This document shows positions 6,986-14,803 of a DNA stretch of 17,969 nucleotides, one piece after another. How positions within the stretch are numbered: position 1 is the stretch's first letter; each line of letters opens with the position of its first letter. A program made the translations under genes and the position numbers. The notes under the pieces were generated by a model. That model searched no databases and had not been told where the DNA came from. It saw only the letters and a program-made list of their open reading frames with translations. The DNA is from an uncultured Collinsella sp. (GTDB lineage Bacteria; Actinomycetota; Coriobacteriia; Coriobacteriales; Coriobacteriaceae): assembly GCA_900544205.1 (NCBI GenBank), contig UQUG01000036.1, positions 1 through 17,969 of the forward strand. The letters are read 5' to 3'.

Positions 6986-8790
6986 AGCCCAACAACCCCA
7001 CTGTCAGCGACAACACCGAAAGCGGAGCACTCAACATGGTCAAGCTCACTATCGATAATTGCGAGGTCGTGGTGCCCGAGCACACCACGATCCTGGACGC
7101 GGCCAAGTCCGTCGGTATCCAGATTCCCACCCTGTGCTACCTGCGCGATCTAAACGAGATCGGCGGCTGCCGCGTGTGCGTGGTCGAGGTTGAGGGCTGC
7201 GACCAGCTGGTTGCCGCCTGCAACAACTACGTGCTCGACGGCATGGTGGTCCACACCAACAGCCCCAAGGCCCGCGAGGCGCGTCGCACCAACGTGCAGC
7301 TGCTACTGTCCCAACACGACTCGCGCTGTACGAGCTGCGTGCGCAGTGGTAACTGCAACCTGCAGACCATCGCCAACGACCTGGGCATCTTCTATCTGCC
7401 GTACGAGCAGCACCTGGCGCGCGAGGGCTGGGACTTCGATTTCCCCATCATCCGCGATAACGACAAGTGCATTAAATGCATGCGCTGCATCAAGGTGTGC
7501 GAGAGCGTGCAGGGCTTAGGGATTTGGGACCTGACCAACCGCGCCACGCATACCGCCGTGGGCACCCGCGGGCGTGCGCCGATCGGCAAGACCGATTGCG
7601 TCGCGTGTGGTCAGTGCATCACGCATTGTCCGACGGGCGCCCTGCGCGAGCGTGACGATACCGAGACCGTGTTCGACGCCATCGCCGATCCCGACAAGAT
7701 CGTGCTGGCGCAGATTGCGCCGGCCGTGCGTAGCGCCTGGGGCGAGGAGCTCGGCATTCCGCGCGATGAGGCCACCGTCGAGCGCCTGGCCTGTGCGCTG
7801 CGCCGCGTGGGCTTTGAGTACGTGTTCGACACCGATTTCTCGGCCGACCTCACCATTATGGAGGAGGGCTCCGAGCTGCTCGAGCGCCTGGGTAAGGCCG
7901 CCAAGGGCGAGGGCGACAGCCGCAGCTGGCCCATGTTCACGAGCTGCTGCCCGGGCTGGGTACGCTTTGTGAAGGCGCGTTACCCCGAGTTTGTCGACAG
8001 CCTGTCCACGTCCAAGTCGCCGCAGCAGATGTTCGGCGCCATCGCCAAGACCTACTACGCCAAGGTGCTGGGCGTGGAGCCCGAGCGCCTGTTTGTGGTG
8101 TCCGTGATGCCGTGCACGGCCAAGAAGGCCGAGTGCGCGCTGCCGAGCATGGTGGGCGAGGACGGCACGCCCGATGTGGACGTTGCACTGACGGTGCGCG
8201 AGATGGTGCGCATGGTCCGCGCGAGCCACGTGAGCGTGGATACGCTGGTTGAGGAGCCGCTCGACACGCCGCTGGGCTTTGGCACGGGCGCAGGTGTGAT
8301 CTTTGGCGCCACGGGCGGCGTGATGGAGGCCGCCGTGCGCTCGGCCTATTACCTGGTGACGGGCAAGAACCCCGACGCCGACTTCTTTACCGATGTGCGC
8401 GGCCTGGACGGCTGGAAGGAGGCCGTGGCCGATATCGATGGCACCAAGGTACGCGTCGCCGTGGCGCACGGGCTGGGCAACGCCGCCCGCCTGCTCGACG
8501 CGATTCGCGACGGCCGCGTGAGCTATGACTTCGTTGAGGTCATGGCGTGCCCGGGCGGCTGTGTCGGTGGCGGCGGTCAGCCCATCCATGACGGCTGTGA
8601 GCTGGCAGCCGAGCGCGGCCAGGTGCTGTGGGGCTTGGATGCTGCTGCGGATATTCGCTTCTCGCACGAGAATCCCGATGTCCAGGCATGCTACCGCGAG
8701 TCCTTGGGCGAGCCGCTCTCGCCGCTGGCCGAGGAGCTGCTGCATACCGACCATCACGCATGGACGATGCCTAACGAGGGGACGTGCTAG
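6979..8790 (+). CDS. hydA: [FeFe] hydrogenase catalytic subunit
   Basis: This 603-residue enzyme interconverts protons, electrons and H2; in a fermenter it usually disposes of excess reductant as H2. All ligands are present: an N-terminal [2Fe-2S] domain (Cys53, Cys64, Cys67, Cys81), the His-ligated cluster (His113, Cys117, Cys120, Cys126), two ferredoxin-type [4Fe-4S] sites (Cys164/167/170/174 and Cys207/210/213/217), then H-cluster motifs TSCCPGW (Cys323), MPCTAKK (Cys379) and ACPGGCVGGGGQP (Cys524, Cys528). A small-subunit-like C-terminal region follows. The modular layout and length match CpI-type (M3) group A enzymes. I chose ATG 6979 because GGAGGGAGG lies 8 bases upstream; ATG 7036, with GGAG before it, would remove 19 residues and is possible. 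No HydC/NuoE gene or HydEFG maturases are in the window, so maturation genes must be elsewhere. Confidence 0.95.
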   Translation: MVEPNNPTVSDNTESGALNMVKLTIDNCEVVVPEHTTILDAAKSVGIQIPTLCYLRDLNEIGGCRVCVVEVEGCDQLVAACNNYVLDGMVVHTNSPKAREARRTNVQLLLSQHDSRCTSCVRSGNCNLQTIANDLGIFYLPYEQHLAREGWDFDFPIIRDNDKCIKCMRCIKVCESVQGLGIWDLTNRATHTAVGTRGRAPIGKTDCVACGQCITHCPTGALRERDDTETVFDAIADPDKIVLAQIAPAVRSAWGEELGIPRDEATVERLACALRRVGFEYVFDTDFSADLTIMEEGSELLERLGKAAKGEGDSRSWPMFTSCCPGWVRFVKARYPEFVDSLSTSKSPQQMFGAIAKTYYAKVLGVEPERLFVVSVMPCTAKKAECALPSMVGEDGTPDVDVALTVREMVRMVRASHVSVDTLVEEPLDTPLGFGTGAGVIFGATGGVMEAAVRSAYYLVTGKNPDADFFTDVRGLDGWKEAVADIDGTKVRVAVAHGLGNAARLLDAIRDGRVSYDFVEVMACPGGCVGGGGQPIHDGCELAAERGQVLWGLDAAADIRFSHENPDVQACYRESLGEPLSPLAEELLHTDHHAWTMPNEGTC

Positions 8791-8792
8791 CG

Positions 8793-9848
8793 ATGCGCGC
8801 GTTTAATGTTGAGATGTCGCGCCGGGGGTTTGCCTCGGCGCTCGCTGCGGGCGCCCTGTCGCTTGCGCTCGCGGGCTGTGGCGGCGGGGCTGCCGGTGCC
8901 GGGTCCGCCGCGGGCTCGGCTGCCACAGACGGCGCCGGTGCTGCTGCAGAGCCGGTCGAGGTGCACGTCGCCTCGCTCAAGGGGCCGACCTCGATTGGTC
9001 TGGTGCAGTTTATGGACCGGGCGGCCGATGGCGAGACGGACAATGAGTTCGACTTTGCGATCAACACCGCCGCCGACGAGATTGTGCCCAAGGTCATTCA
9101 GGGCGATATCGACATTGCCCTGGTGCCGGCCAACGTGGCGAGCGTGCTCTACAACAAGACCGAGGGCGCGGTGCAGGTCATCGACATCAACACGCTGGGC
9201 GTGCTGAACGTGGTGACGGGCGACGCGAGTGTGACCTCGTTTGGCGATCTGGCGGGTCGCACCGTCTACATGACGGGCAAGGGCACCACGCCAGAGTACG
9301 TCATGAACTACCTGCTGGAGCGCGCGGGCCTGACCGGCCAGGTGGCGCTCGAGTTTAAGAGCGAGCCCACCGAGGTGCTGTCGGCCCTGCTTGCCGATCC
9401 GTCTGCCGTGGGCGTGCTGCCGGAGCCGTTCAAGACCGCTGCCATCGCCAAGAGCGAGGGCAAGCTGTCGGCACCGGTGAGCCTGACTGATGTGTGGGAC
9501 GAACTGGCGGGTGACACGGGCTCGCGCCTGCTGACGGGCGTGACCGTGGTGCGCCGTTCCTTTGCCGAGGAGCATCCCGACGCCGTGGCGGAATTCTTGC
9601 GCTGCCATGAGGCGAGCGTGAAAGCCGTCAATGCGGCGCCGGCAGATTGGGCTCAGGCCGTGGTCGATGCGGGCATCGTGGATAACGCCACGATTGCCGA
9701 AAAGGCGATTCCCGGGTGCATGCTCGTGTGCCAGACGGGGAAGGATATGAAGGCGGCGCTCGGTGGGTACCTGCAGGTGCTGGCCGATGCGGACGCGAGC
9801 GCCGTGGGCGGCAAGCTCCCGGCTGACGATTTCTACTTCATGGAGTAG
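8793..9848 (+). CDS. ABC transporter solute-binding lipoprotein (NMT1/SsuA-like)
   Basis: This 351-residue extracellular binding protein delivers a solute to the permease-ATPase encoded next. Its N-terminus has a twin-arginine-like SRRGFA (residues 9-14), a hydrophobic stretch and a lipobox LAGC with Cys29, so it is probably a membrane-anchored lipoprotein, possibly Tat-exported. A Gly/Ala/Ser-rich linker follows. The mature part has the type 2 periplasmic-binding fold as in NMT1/SsuA/ThiY-like proteins: a GPTSIGLVQFM segment, IQGDIDIALVPANVASVLYN, and a lobe crossing near VYMTGKGTTPEY. The ligand cannot be assigned. ATG 8793, 11 bases after GAGGGG, is favoured; ATG 8814 would start just before the twin arginines without a clear ribosome site. 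It begins 2 bp after hydA stops, strongly implying cotranscription. Confidence 0.86.
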   Translation: MRAFNVEMSRRGFASALAAGALSLALAGCGGGAAGAGSAAGSAATDGAGAAAEPVEVHVASLKGPTSIGLVQFMDRAADGETDNEFDFAINTAADEIVPKVIQGDIDIALVPANVASVLYNKTEGAVQVIDINTLGVLNVVTGDASVTSFGDLAGRTVYMTGKGTTPEYVMNYLLERAGLTGQVALEFKSEPTEVLSALLADPSAVGVLPEPFKTAAIAKSEGKLSAPVSLTDVWDELAGDTGSRLLTGVTVVRRSFAEEHPDAVAEFLRCHEASVKAVNAAPADWAQAVVDAGIVDNATIAEKAIPGCMLVCQTGKDMKAALGGYLQVLADADASAVGGKLPADDFYFME

Positions 9849-9851
9849 CCC

Positions 9852-11228
9852 GTGCGTGCGTTTGCTCGACAAATGACAGAGCGTATGAAGGCGGTGGCGG
9901 CAGCAGGTGCCGTCGCCGCCTTTTGGCTTGCCGTGTGGGTGCTGGTGGCGGGTCTCGTGGCGCAGCCGCTGATTTTGCCGGGGCCGGGCGCTGTTGCGGT
10001 GGCGTTGCTGCGCCTGGTGTGCGATGCCAGCACGTGGGCGATTCTGATGGGCTCGGGTGTGCGGATTCTGGGCGGGCTGGCGCTTGCCGCGGTGTGCGGC
10101 GGCGTGCTGGCGGGAGTCTCGGTGCGGTCGCGTGCGTTTGCGCACCTGGTGGCTCCGGCACTGTCGTTTGTAAAGGCGACGCCGGTTGCCTGCGTGGTGG
10201 TCCTGCTGCTCATTTGGTTGGGGTCGGCACGTGTGAGCATCGCGGCGGTCTTTTTGATGGCGCTGCCGGGCGTATATTTCTCGCTGGTCGAGGGTTTGAC
10301 GCAGGTTGATCAGTCACTGGAGCAGATGTTTCGTCTGCATGGAGTGCGGGGCTGGCGACTGTTTTGCGCTCACACCTGGCGCGAAGTCCTGCCGTTTGTG
10401 CTTTCGTGCGCCCGCGCCGTGATCGGCATGAATTGGAAGGCCGGTGTGGCGGCGGAGCTCATCGGCATGGCGACGGGCACCGTGGGTGAGCGCATCTATC
10501 AGGCAAAGCTTTTGATTGAGACGGCAGATCTGCTGGCGTGGACCGTGTTGGTCGTGGCGGCATCGTGGGCATGTGAGCGCGTGCTAGTGTGGCTGCTGCG
10601 GGTTTCGGGGCCCGTGGCGTGGCATGTTGCCGTGCGGGCGCATGGGCATGGATTGCGTGGGCGTGCGGGGGCTGCGAGCGATGGCACTTCAGCGGAGCTT
10701 GCGCTTGCCGTGGGCGATCGCGCGCCCTGGGCGCCGGCGCTGGATGGTCTGGTGCTCAACGTGCCCGCGGGTGGGCGTATCTGTGTGATGGGCGCTTCGG
10801 GCATGGGCAAGTCGACGCTGCTTTCGTTGGCAGCGGGGGAGTGCGCGCCGTGCTCGATGGTGTTTCAGGATGCACGCTTGGTCGAGTCCGCCGCGGCGCT
10901 GGATAACGTGCTAGTGTGCGCCGATGCACGCGTGGACGCCTCGAGTGCTGCGGCCCTGTTGCGCCTGCTGGTGCCGGGGGTCGATGTACATGCTCGCGTG
11001 GCCGAGCTTTCGGGCGGGCAGCGCCGTCGCGTCGAGATCGCTCGAGCTCTGCTGTGCCCGGGCGGCGCGGTGATTCTTGACGAGCCCTTTACCGGTTTAG
11101 ATACCGCTGCGCGCGACGCATGCGCCGAGGTCGTGCTCGACTTGCTCGACGGCCGTATGCTGCTGCTTGCATCGCACGATGTCGCCGACGCTCAGGCCCT
11201 CGATATCTCGGACATCATCACGCTCTAA
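9852..11228 (+). CDS. Fused ABC transporter permease and compact ATPase
   Basis: This 458-residue protein joins two parts that are normally separate. Residues about 1-250 are a SsuC/TauC-like permease with around six helices and an EAA-type cytoplasmic loop near 160-185. After a short basic linker, residues about 285-458 form an ATPase with Walker A GASGMGKST (314-322), Q-loop Gln339, signature LSGGQ (386-390), Walker B AVILDEP (406-412) and switch His442. The ATPase is unusually small: Walker A lysine to Q-loop is about 20 residues instead of about 40, and only 16 residues follow the H-loop. All catalytic motifs remain, so activity is expected. It starts at GTG 9852, 6 bases after GGAG, and 3 bp after the binding-protein gene. 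With that protein it would make a two-gene importer, the fused protein acting as a homodimer. Confidence 0.88.
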   Translation: MRAFARQMTERMKAVAAAGAVAAFWLAVWVLVAGLVAQPLILPGPGAVAVALLRLVCDASTWAILMGSGVRILGGLALAAVCGGVLAGVSVRSRAFAHLVAPALSFVKATPVACVVVLLLIWLGSARVSIAAVFLMALPGVYFSLVEGLTQVDQSLEQMFRLHGVRGWRLFCAHTWREVLPFVLSCARAVIGMNWKAGVAAELIGMATGTVGERIYQAKLLIETADLLAWTVLVVAASWACERVLVWLLRVSGPVAWHVAVRAHGHGLRGRAGAASDGTSAELALAVGDRAPWAPALDGLVLNVPAGGRICVMGASGMGKSTLLSLAAGECAPCSMVFQDARLVESAAALDNVLVCADARVDASSAAALLRLLVPGVDVHARVAELSGGQRRRVEIARALLCPGGAVILDEPFTGLDTAARDACAEVVLDLLDGRMLLLASHDVADAQALDISDIITL

Positions 11229-11283
11229 ATACCTACTCAGCAACAAAATGATTCGTTTTCCTCCGCCCCCATGGGGTCGGGTG

Positions 11284-11329
11284 TGCTATTCTATCTGCGG
11301 GGTAATACTTAGGAATACCAAGTAATACC
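11284..11329 (+). promoter_or_regulatory. Extended -10 promoter with operator-like repeats
   Basis: TGCTATTCT (11284-11292 region) resembles an extended -10, putting the start near 11299. Immediately downstream GGTAATACTT (11301-11310) and AAGTAATACC (11320-11329) form an inverted repeat with one mismatched pair, and AATACC also recurs directly between them. Such clustered repeats at the start site suit binding by the ribbon-helix-helix protein encoded at 11444, which would imply autoregulation. No good -35 is visible. Confidence 0.4.
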
Positions 11330-11350
11330 AACGCAGCAGAAACAAACTCC

Positions 11351-11409
11351 GGATGCGGGCCAATCGGGTTGCCTTCACAGCCCGTCGCCCAGCCGCGTGG
11401 CCCGCATCT
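11351..11409 (+). promoter_or_regulatory. Strongly folded 5' leader element, unrecognised
   Basis: Bases 11351-11361 pair with 11399-11409 (10 Watson-Crick pairs plus one G-T). The 37-base interior can form CGGG/CCCG (11365-11368 with 11381-11384). It lies inside the roughly 145-base leader before the antitoxin-like gene and matches no tRNA or riboswitch class that I know. It has no T-run, so it is not an obvious terminator. Confidence 0.5.
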
Positions 11410-11443
11410 ATCCGCACCACCGTCGTTTCAAAAAGGAAGCGCC

Positions 11444-11647
11444 ATGGCAGAACACATGACCCCGGTTGTCGCGAAGGTCTTGCCCGAGGAAAAGGCGGCC
11501 TTCGCGGCGGCAACCCAGCTCGTGGGCACCACGCCGTCCAACGCCATCCGCATGTTTATCGCCGCGTTCAATCGCTGCGGCACCTTCCCGTTCGACATTT
11601 CGCCCAACGGGGCTTTTGGCGCTGCGCCCGATTCTCATCAACAATGA
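11444..11647 (+). CDS. Short RelB/DinJ-like ribbon-helix-helix protein (orphan antitoxin)
   Basis: This 67-residue protein matches the N-terminal DNA-binding part of RelB/DinJ antitoxins: a beta strand (TPVVAKVLP), helix EEKAAFAAATQLVG, then TTPSNAIRMFIAAFNRCG and the family-typical end FPFDI near residue 52. Full antitoxins continue for some 30-40 residues that wrap around the toxin; here only about 15 low-complexity residues follow. No RelE/YafQ toxin is encoded nearby. It may therefore act purely as a DNA-binding regulator, or be a remnant. ATG 11444 is preceded by AAGGAAG with 4 bases between. A 34-bp gap separates it from the CPBP protease gene, so cotranscription is likely. Confidence 0.75.
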   Translation: MAEHMTPVVAKVLPEEKAAFAAATQLVGTTPSNAIRMFIAAFNRCGTFPFDISPNGAFGAAPDSHQQ

Positions 11648-11681
11648 CTGTCCCCAAGTGCCGGGTTTTGAGGAGGTTGGC

Positions 11682-12593
11682 ATGCTCAATGCGCTGGTTT
11701 GGGCGCTTGCCTGTTTTGGTGTCGTCGCTGCCGATATTGCCCTGAGCATTGTTTTGTTCTCCGCGCTGGACATCGTGTCGGCACTGACGGGTTTCCCGAT
11801 CGACAATCTCGATATTCAATGGTTTCAGGCTGCCGCTCAGACGGCGTCGTTTTTGATGGCGCTGCTGTGGTGGCGTTATTTGTGGCCGCGCTCGTTTATG
11901 GCGCGCTGGCAGGGCGAGCGCCCGCTTGGCGGGGGAGCGCGTGGGGCGTGGAAACGCATCGCCTGCATTATCGTGATCGGCCTTGCCCTGCAGGTGGTCG
12001 TTGGCTACGTGACCGACGCTGTGCTGTCGCTGTTGCCCGAGGCGGCGGCCGATTACAGCGAGCTTGTCGAGGAGACGGGCATGGGCGACACGAGCTATCT
12101 GGCCGTCCTGACCACGGTGCTCGGCGCTCCGTTTTGCGAGGAACTGCTGGTGCGCGGTATCATTTTTGAGTTTTTGCTCCGAGCATTTAACCCGCAGTGC
12201 CGTCCGCTCTGGAAACGCCGGCGTCGCGCACGGGCGCAAGACGTCGCCATGGTGCCCTGGGCGGCCCCGAATACCTGGGGCGTCGCCGCGGCAATCGTAC
12301 TGCAGGCGGCGGTCTTCGGCTTTATGCACATGAACTGGGTGCAGGGCTGCTACGCGGGTGCCGCCGGTCTGGTCTTTGGCTGGGTGCTCGTGACCACCGG
12401 AAAGCTCCGCTACACGATCCTGCTGCATTTTGCCTTTAACGCCGGGTCGTACCTCATGGGTTTGCTGTGGTTTGTGAACACGCCGCTCGACGTGGTGGTC
12501 ACGGTTGCCATCGCCGGCTTTGTGCTGGTAGAGGCAATGCGCTCGCTGCACCACGCGTGTGGGATGGACGCAGCGAGCGCACCGCTGCCCTAG
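11682..12593 (+). CDS. CPBP family intramembrane glutamic protease (CAAX/Abi type)
   Basis: This 303-residue integral membrane protein has about eight hydrophobic segments and the three CPBP motifs: EELLVR (Glu153, Glu154, Arg158), FGFMH (His216) and HFAFN (His249, Asn253). The family includes the eukaryotic Rce1 CAAX proteases and bacterial Abi proteins, some linked to bacteriocin self-immunity; the substrate here is unknown. An Arg/Lys-rich cytoplasmic loop (about 174-186) separates motifs 1 and 2. The start follows a consensus AGGAGG (11671-11676) by 5 bases. Its stop codon interlocks with that of the convergent YgiQ gene. It probably shares a transcript with the antitoxin-like gene, an unusual pairing. 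Confidence 0.9.
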   Translation: MLNALVWALACFGVVAADIALSIVLFSALDIVSALTGFPIDNLDIQWFQAAAQTASFLMALLWWRYLWPRSFMARWQGERPLGGGARGAWKRIACIIVIGLALQVVVGYVTDAVLSLLPEAAADYSELVEETGMGDTSYLAVLTTVLGAPFCEELLVRGIIFEFLLRAFNPQCRPLWKRRRRARAQDVAMVPWAAPNTWGVAAAIVLQAAVFGFMHMNWVQGCYAGAAGLVFGWVLVTTGKLRYTILLHFAFNAGSYLMGLLWFVNTPLDVVVTVAIAGFVLVEAMRSLHHACGMDAASAPLP

Positions 12594-14731
12594 TTGCGAC
12601 GCCCGCCTCCGTTGGCGCCCTGCCGTCCCTGGGCCGCGCGATTGCGACCGGCGGTGTTCTGCGCGCGCGACATACCGCCGTGGCCCTTGCTGCCCTTGGG
12701 CCCCTTGCCGGCGGCGCCAGCGCCACCGTGCGGTTTGCCGCCCTTCTTACCGGTCCCATGCCCACCGCCAGCAGACGTCTCGCCCGGGCGCGGCGGCACG
12801 GGGCGGATTAGACAGTGCTTGGTGTAGCCGATCAGATCGCGGCGGCCAGCCTTTTCCAGCGCCTCGCGCACCAGCTTGTAGTTCTCGGGCTTGCGATACT
12901 GGATGAGCGCGCGTTGCATGGCCTTCTCATGCGGGTCGCGCGCCACATAGATCGGCTGCATGGTACGCGGATCCACGCCGGTGTAGTACATGCAGGTCGA
13001 CATGGTGGACGGCGTGGGGTAGAAGTCCTGCACCTGCTCGGGCATGTAGCCCATGTCGCGCACGGCTTCGGCAAGGTCCACGGCTTCCTTCATGGTCGAG
13101 CCGGGGTGGCTCGAGATCAGATACGGCACCACGTACTGCTTGAGTCCGTATTCGCGGTTCAAACGTTCAAATTTACGGCAGAACGCATCGTAGACGGCGC
13201 GGCTTGGCTTGCCCATCACAGAGAGCACCGCGTCACTCACGTGCTCGGGTGCCACGCGTAGCTGGCCCGAGACATGGTGCTCTAGCAGCTCGCGCAAAAA
13301 CTCGTCCGAGGCATCGGCCATGGTGTAGTCGAAGCGGATGCCGCTACGCACGAAGACCTTTTTGACGCCCGGCAGCTGGCGTAGGTCGCGCAACAGCTGC
13401 GTGTAGCCGCTCTCGTCGACCACCATGTTCTTGCATACGCTCGGCCACAGGCAGCGCTTGTTCTTGCACACGCCGTGCTTGAGCTGCTTGTCGCAGGCGG
13501 GACGGCTAAAGTTTGCCGTCGGTCCGCCCACGTCGTTGATGTATCCCTTAAACTCGGGGTCGTGCGTGAGCAGCTCGGCCTCGCGCATGATCGAGTCGTG
13601 GCTGCGCATCTGTAGCACGCGACCCTGGTGGAAGGTGAGGGCGCAAAACGAGCACTCGCCAAAACAGCCGCGGTTGGAGCTAATTGAAAACTTGATCTCG
13701 GCAAAGGCCGGCACGCCGCCCGCCGCGTCGTAATCGGGATGCCAGTCGCGTGCGTAGGGGAGTTCGGCCACCTCGTCCATCTCGTCGGTGGTGAGTGTCG
13801 CCGACGGCGGGTTCTGTACCACATAGACGCTATTGGGGTAGGGCTCTACCAGGCGATGCCCGGTGATGGGGTCCATATTCTGCTGCTGCACGTTAAAGCT
13901 GCGCGCGTAGTTGAGCTTGTCGGCGGTAAGGTCGTCCCAGCTGGGCAACAGGTCGTAGTCGTAGACCTCGTCGAGCGAGCTGGTGCGGTAGACGGTGCCA
14001 TTGATATAGGTAATCTGATCGACGGGCAGTCCCGCGTCGAGCGCGTCGGCGATCTCGACAATCGCGTGCTCGCCCATGCCGTAGATGAGGATGTCGGCGC
14101 CCGAGTCGAGCAGCACCGAGCGCTTGAGTTTGTCCTGCCAGTAGTCGTAGTGGGCTAGACGGCGCAGGCTTGCCTCGATACCGCCGATGATGATGGGGGC
14201 GTCCTTGAACGTCTGGCGGATGAGGTTGCCGTAGACCGTGACGGCTCGGTTGGGACGGCGCCCCTCCTCGCCACCAGGGGTATAGGCGTCGGTGTGGCGG
14301 CGGTGCTTGGTCACCGAATAGTGGTTGACCATGGAATCCATGTTGCCGGCACTGACGAGAAAGCCCAGACGCGGCTCGCCGAGCACGGTGATGCTGGCGG
14401 GGTCGGTCCAGTCGGGCTGGCAGATGATGCCCACCTTGTAGCCGTGCGCGTCGAGGACGCGGCTGATGATAGCCATGCCAAAGCTGGGATGGTCCACGTA
14501 GGCGTCACCGCAGATGTAGACAAAGTCGCACTGGTCCCAGCCGCGCGCATCCATGTCGGCGCGACTGACGGGGAGGAACTTATCGCGGCCCGGACGCCAG
14601 GGGCGGGTGGGCGCAGCCGGAGTATGAGTGGCGTGGCCGCCCTGGGCCTTGCCGCCGCGCTTTTGCTGCTGGCCGCGCTGGGCATGCTTGCCGTGCTGGT
14701 TGTGCTGAGCGTCCTGGGGCTTTTTTGCCAC
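12590..14731 (-). CDS. YgiQ family radical SAM protein
   Basis: This 713-residue protein is a member of the YgiQ (UPF0313) radical SAM family, whose reaction is not established. An N-terminal region with GWDQCDFVYICGDAYVDHPS, resembling cobalamin-binding-type folds, precedes the radical SAM core, in which Cys356, Cys360 and Cys363 (CFGECSFC) bind the [4Fe-4S] cluster that cleaves S-adenosylmethionine. The family's characteristic CKNKRCLWPSVC segment follows. Compared with the E. coli protein it has basic low-complexity extensions at both ends: His/Gln/Lys-rich at residues about 1-45 and Gly/Lys/Arg-rich over the last about 70. I chose GTG 14731 because GGGAGGA lies directly upstream on this strand; the open frame extends to 14902 but without family similarity or a ribosome site. 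It is monocistronic and converges on the CPBP gene. Confidence 0.92.
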   Translation of the reverse strand: MAKKPQDAQHNQHGKHAQRGQQQKRGGKAQGGHATHTPAAPTRPWRPGRDKFLPVSRADMDARGWDQCDFVYICGDAYVDHPSFGMAIISRVLDAHGYKVGIICQPDWTDPASITVLGEPRLGFLVSAGNMDSMVNHYSVTKHRRHTDAYTPGGEEGRRPNRAVTVYGNLIRQTFKDAPIIIGGIEASLRRLAHYDYWQDKLKRSVLLDSGADILIYGMGEHAIVEIADALDAGLPVDQITYINGTVYRTSSLDEVYDYDLLPSWDDLTADKLNYARSFNVQQQNMDPITGHRLVEPYPNSVYVVQNPPSATLTTDEMDEVAELPYARDWHPDYDAAGGVPAFAEIKFSISSNRGCFGECSFCALTFHQGRVLQMRSHDSIMREAELLTHDPEFKGYINDVGGPTANFSRPACDKQLKHGVCKNKRCLWPSVCKNMVVDESGYTQLLRDLRQLPGVKKVFVRSGIRFDYTMADASDEFLRELLEHHVSGQLRVAPEHVSDAVLSVMGKPSRAVYDAFCRKFERLNREYGLKQYVVPYLISSHPGSTMKEAVDLAEAVRDMGYMPEQVQDFYPTPSTMSTCMYYTGVDPRTMQPIYVARDPHEKAMQRALIQYRKPENYKLVREALEKAGRRDLIGYTKHCLIRPVPPRPGETSAGGGHGTGKKGGKPHGGAGAAGKGPKGSKGHGGMSRAQNTAGRNRAAQGRQGANGGGRRN

Positions 14732-14762
14732 GATTCCTCCCGTTGTTTGTATGCTGCACGTA

Positions 14763-14803
14763 ATTGTAACCAGTCTTTTTGGGACGGGGCTAAAAAGACT
14801 GGT
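14763..14803. repeat. 12-bp-arm inverted repeat over the ygiQ promoter region
   Basis: ACCAGTCTTTTT (14769-14780) and AAAAAGACTGGT (14792-14803) are perfect reverse complements separated by 11 bases. On the minus strand it abuts a -10-like TACAAT (complement of 14763-14768), about 30 bases before the ygiQ start. It lies between divergent genes, so it is not a transcript end; an operator is a reasonable guess. I find no convincing promoter for the plus-strand gene at 14985 in the 14732-14984 gap. Confidence 0.6.

Noticed and set aside
7516..10145. Long minus-strand frames opposite hydA and the binding-protein gene
   Set aside because: They shadow genes with complete cofactor-ligand motifs, and their His/Arg/Ala-rich translations are typical GC-rich antisense.
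11648..11681. Possible RelE/YafQ toxin after the antitoxin-like gene
   Set aside because: Only 34 bases separate it from the CPBP gene, and no toxin-like frame overlaps on either strand.
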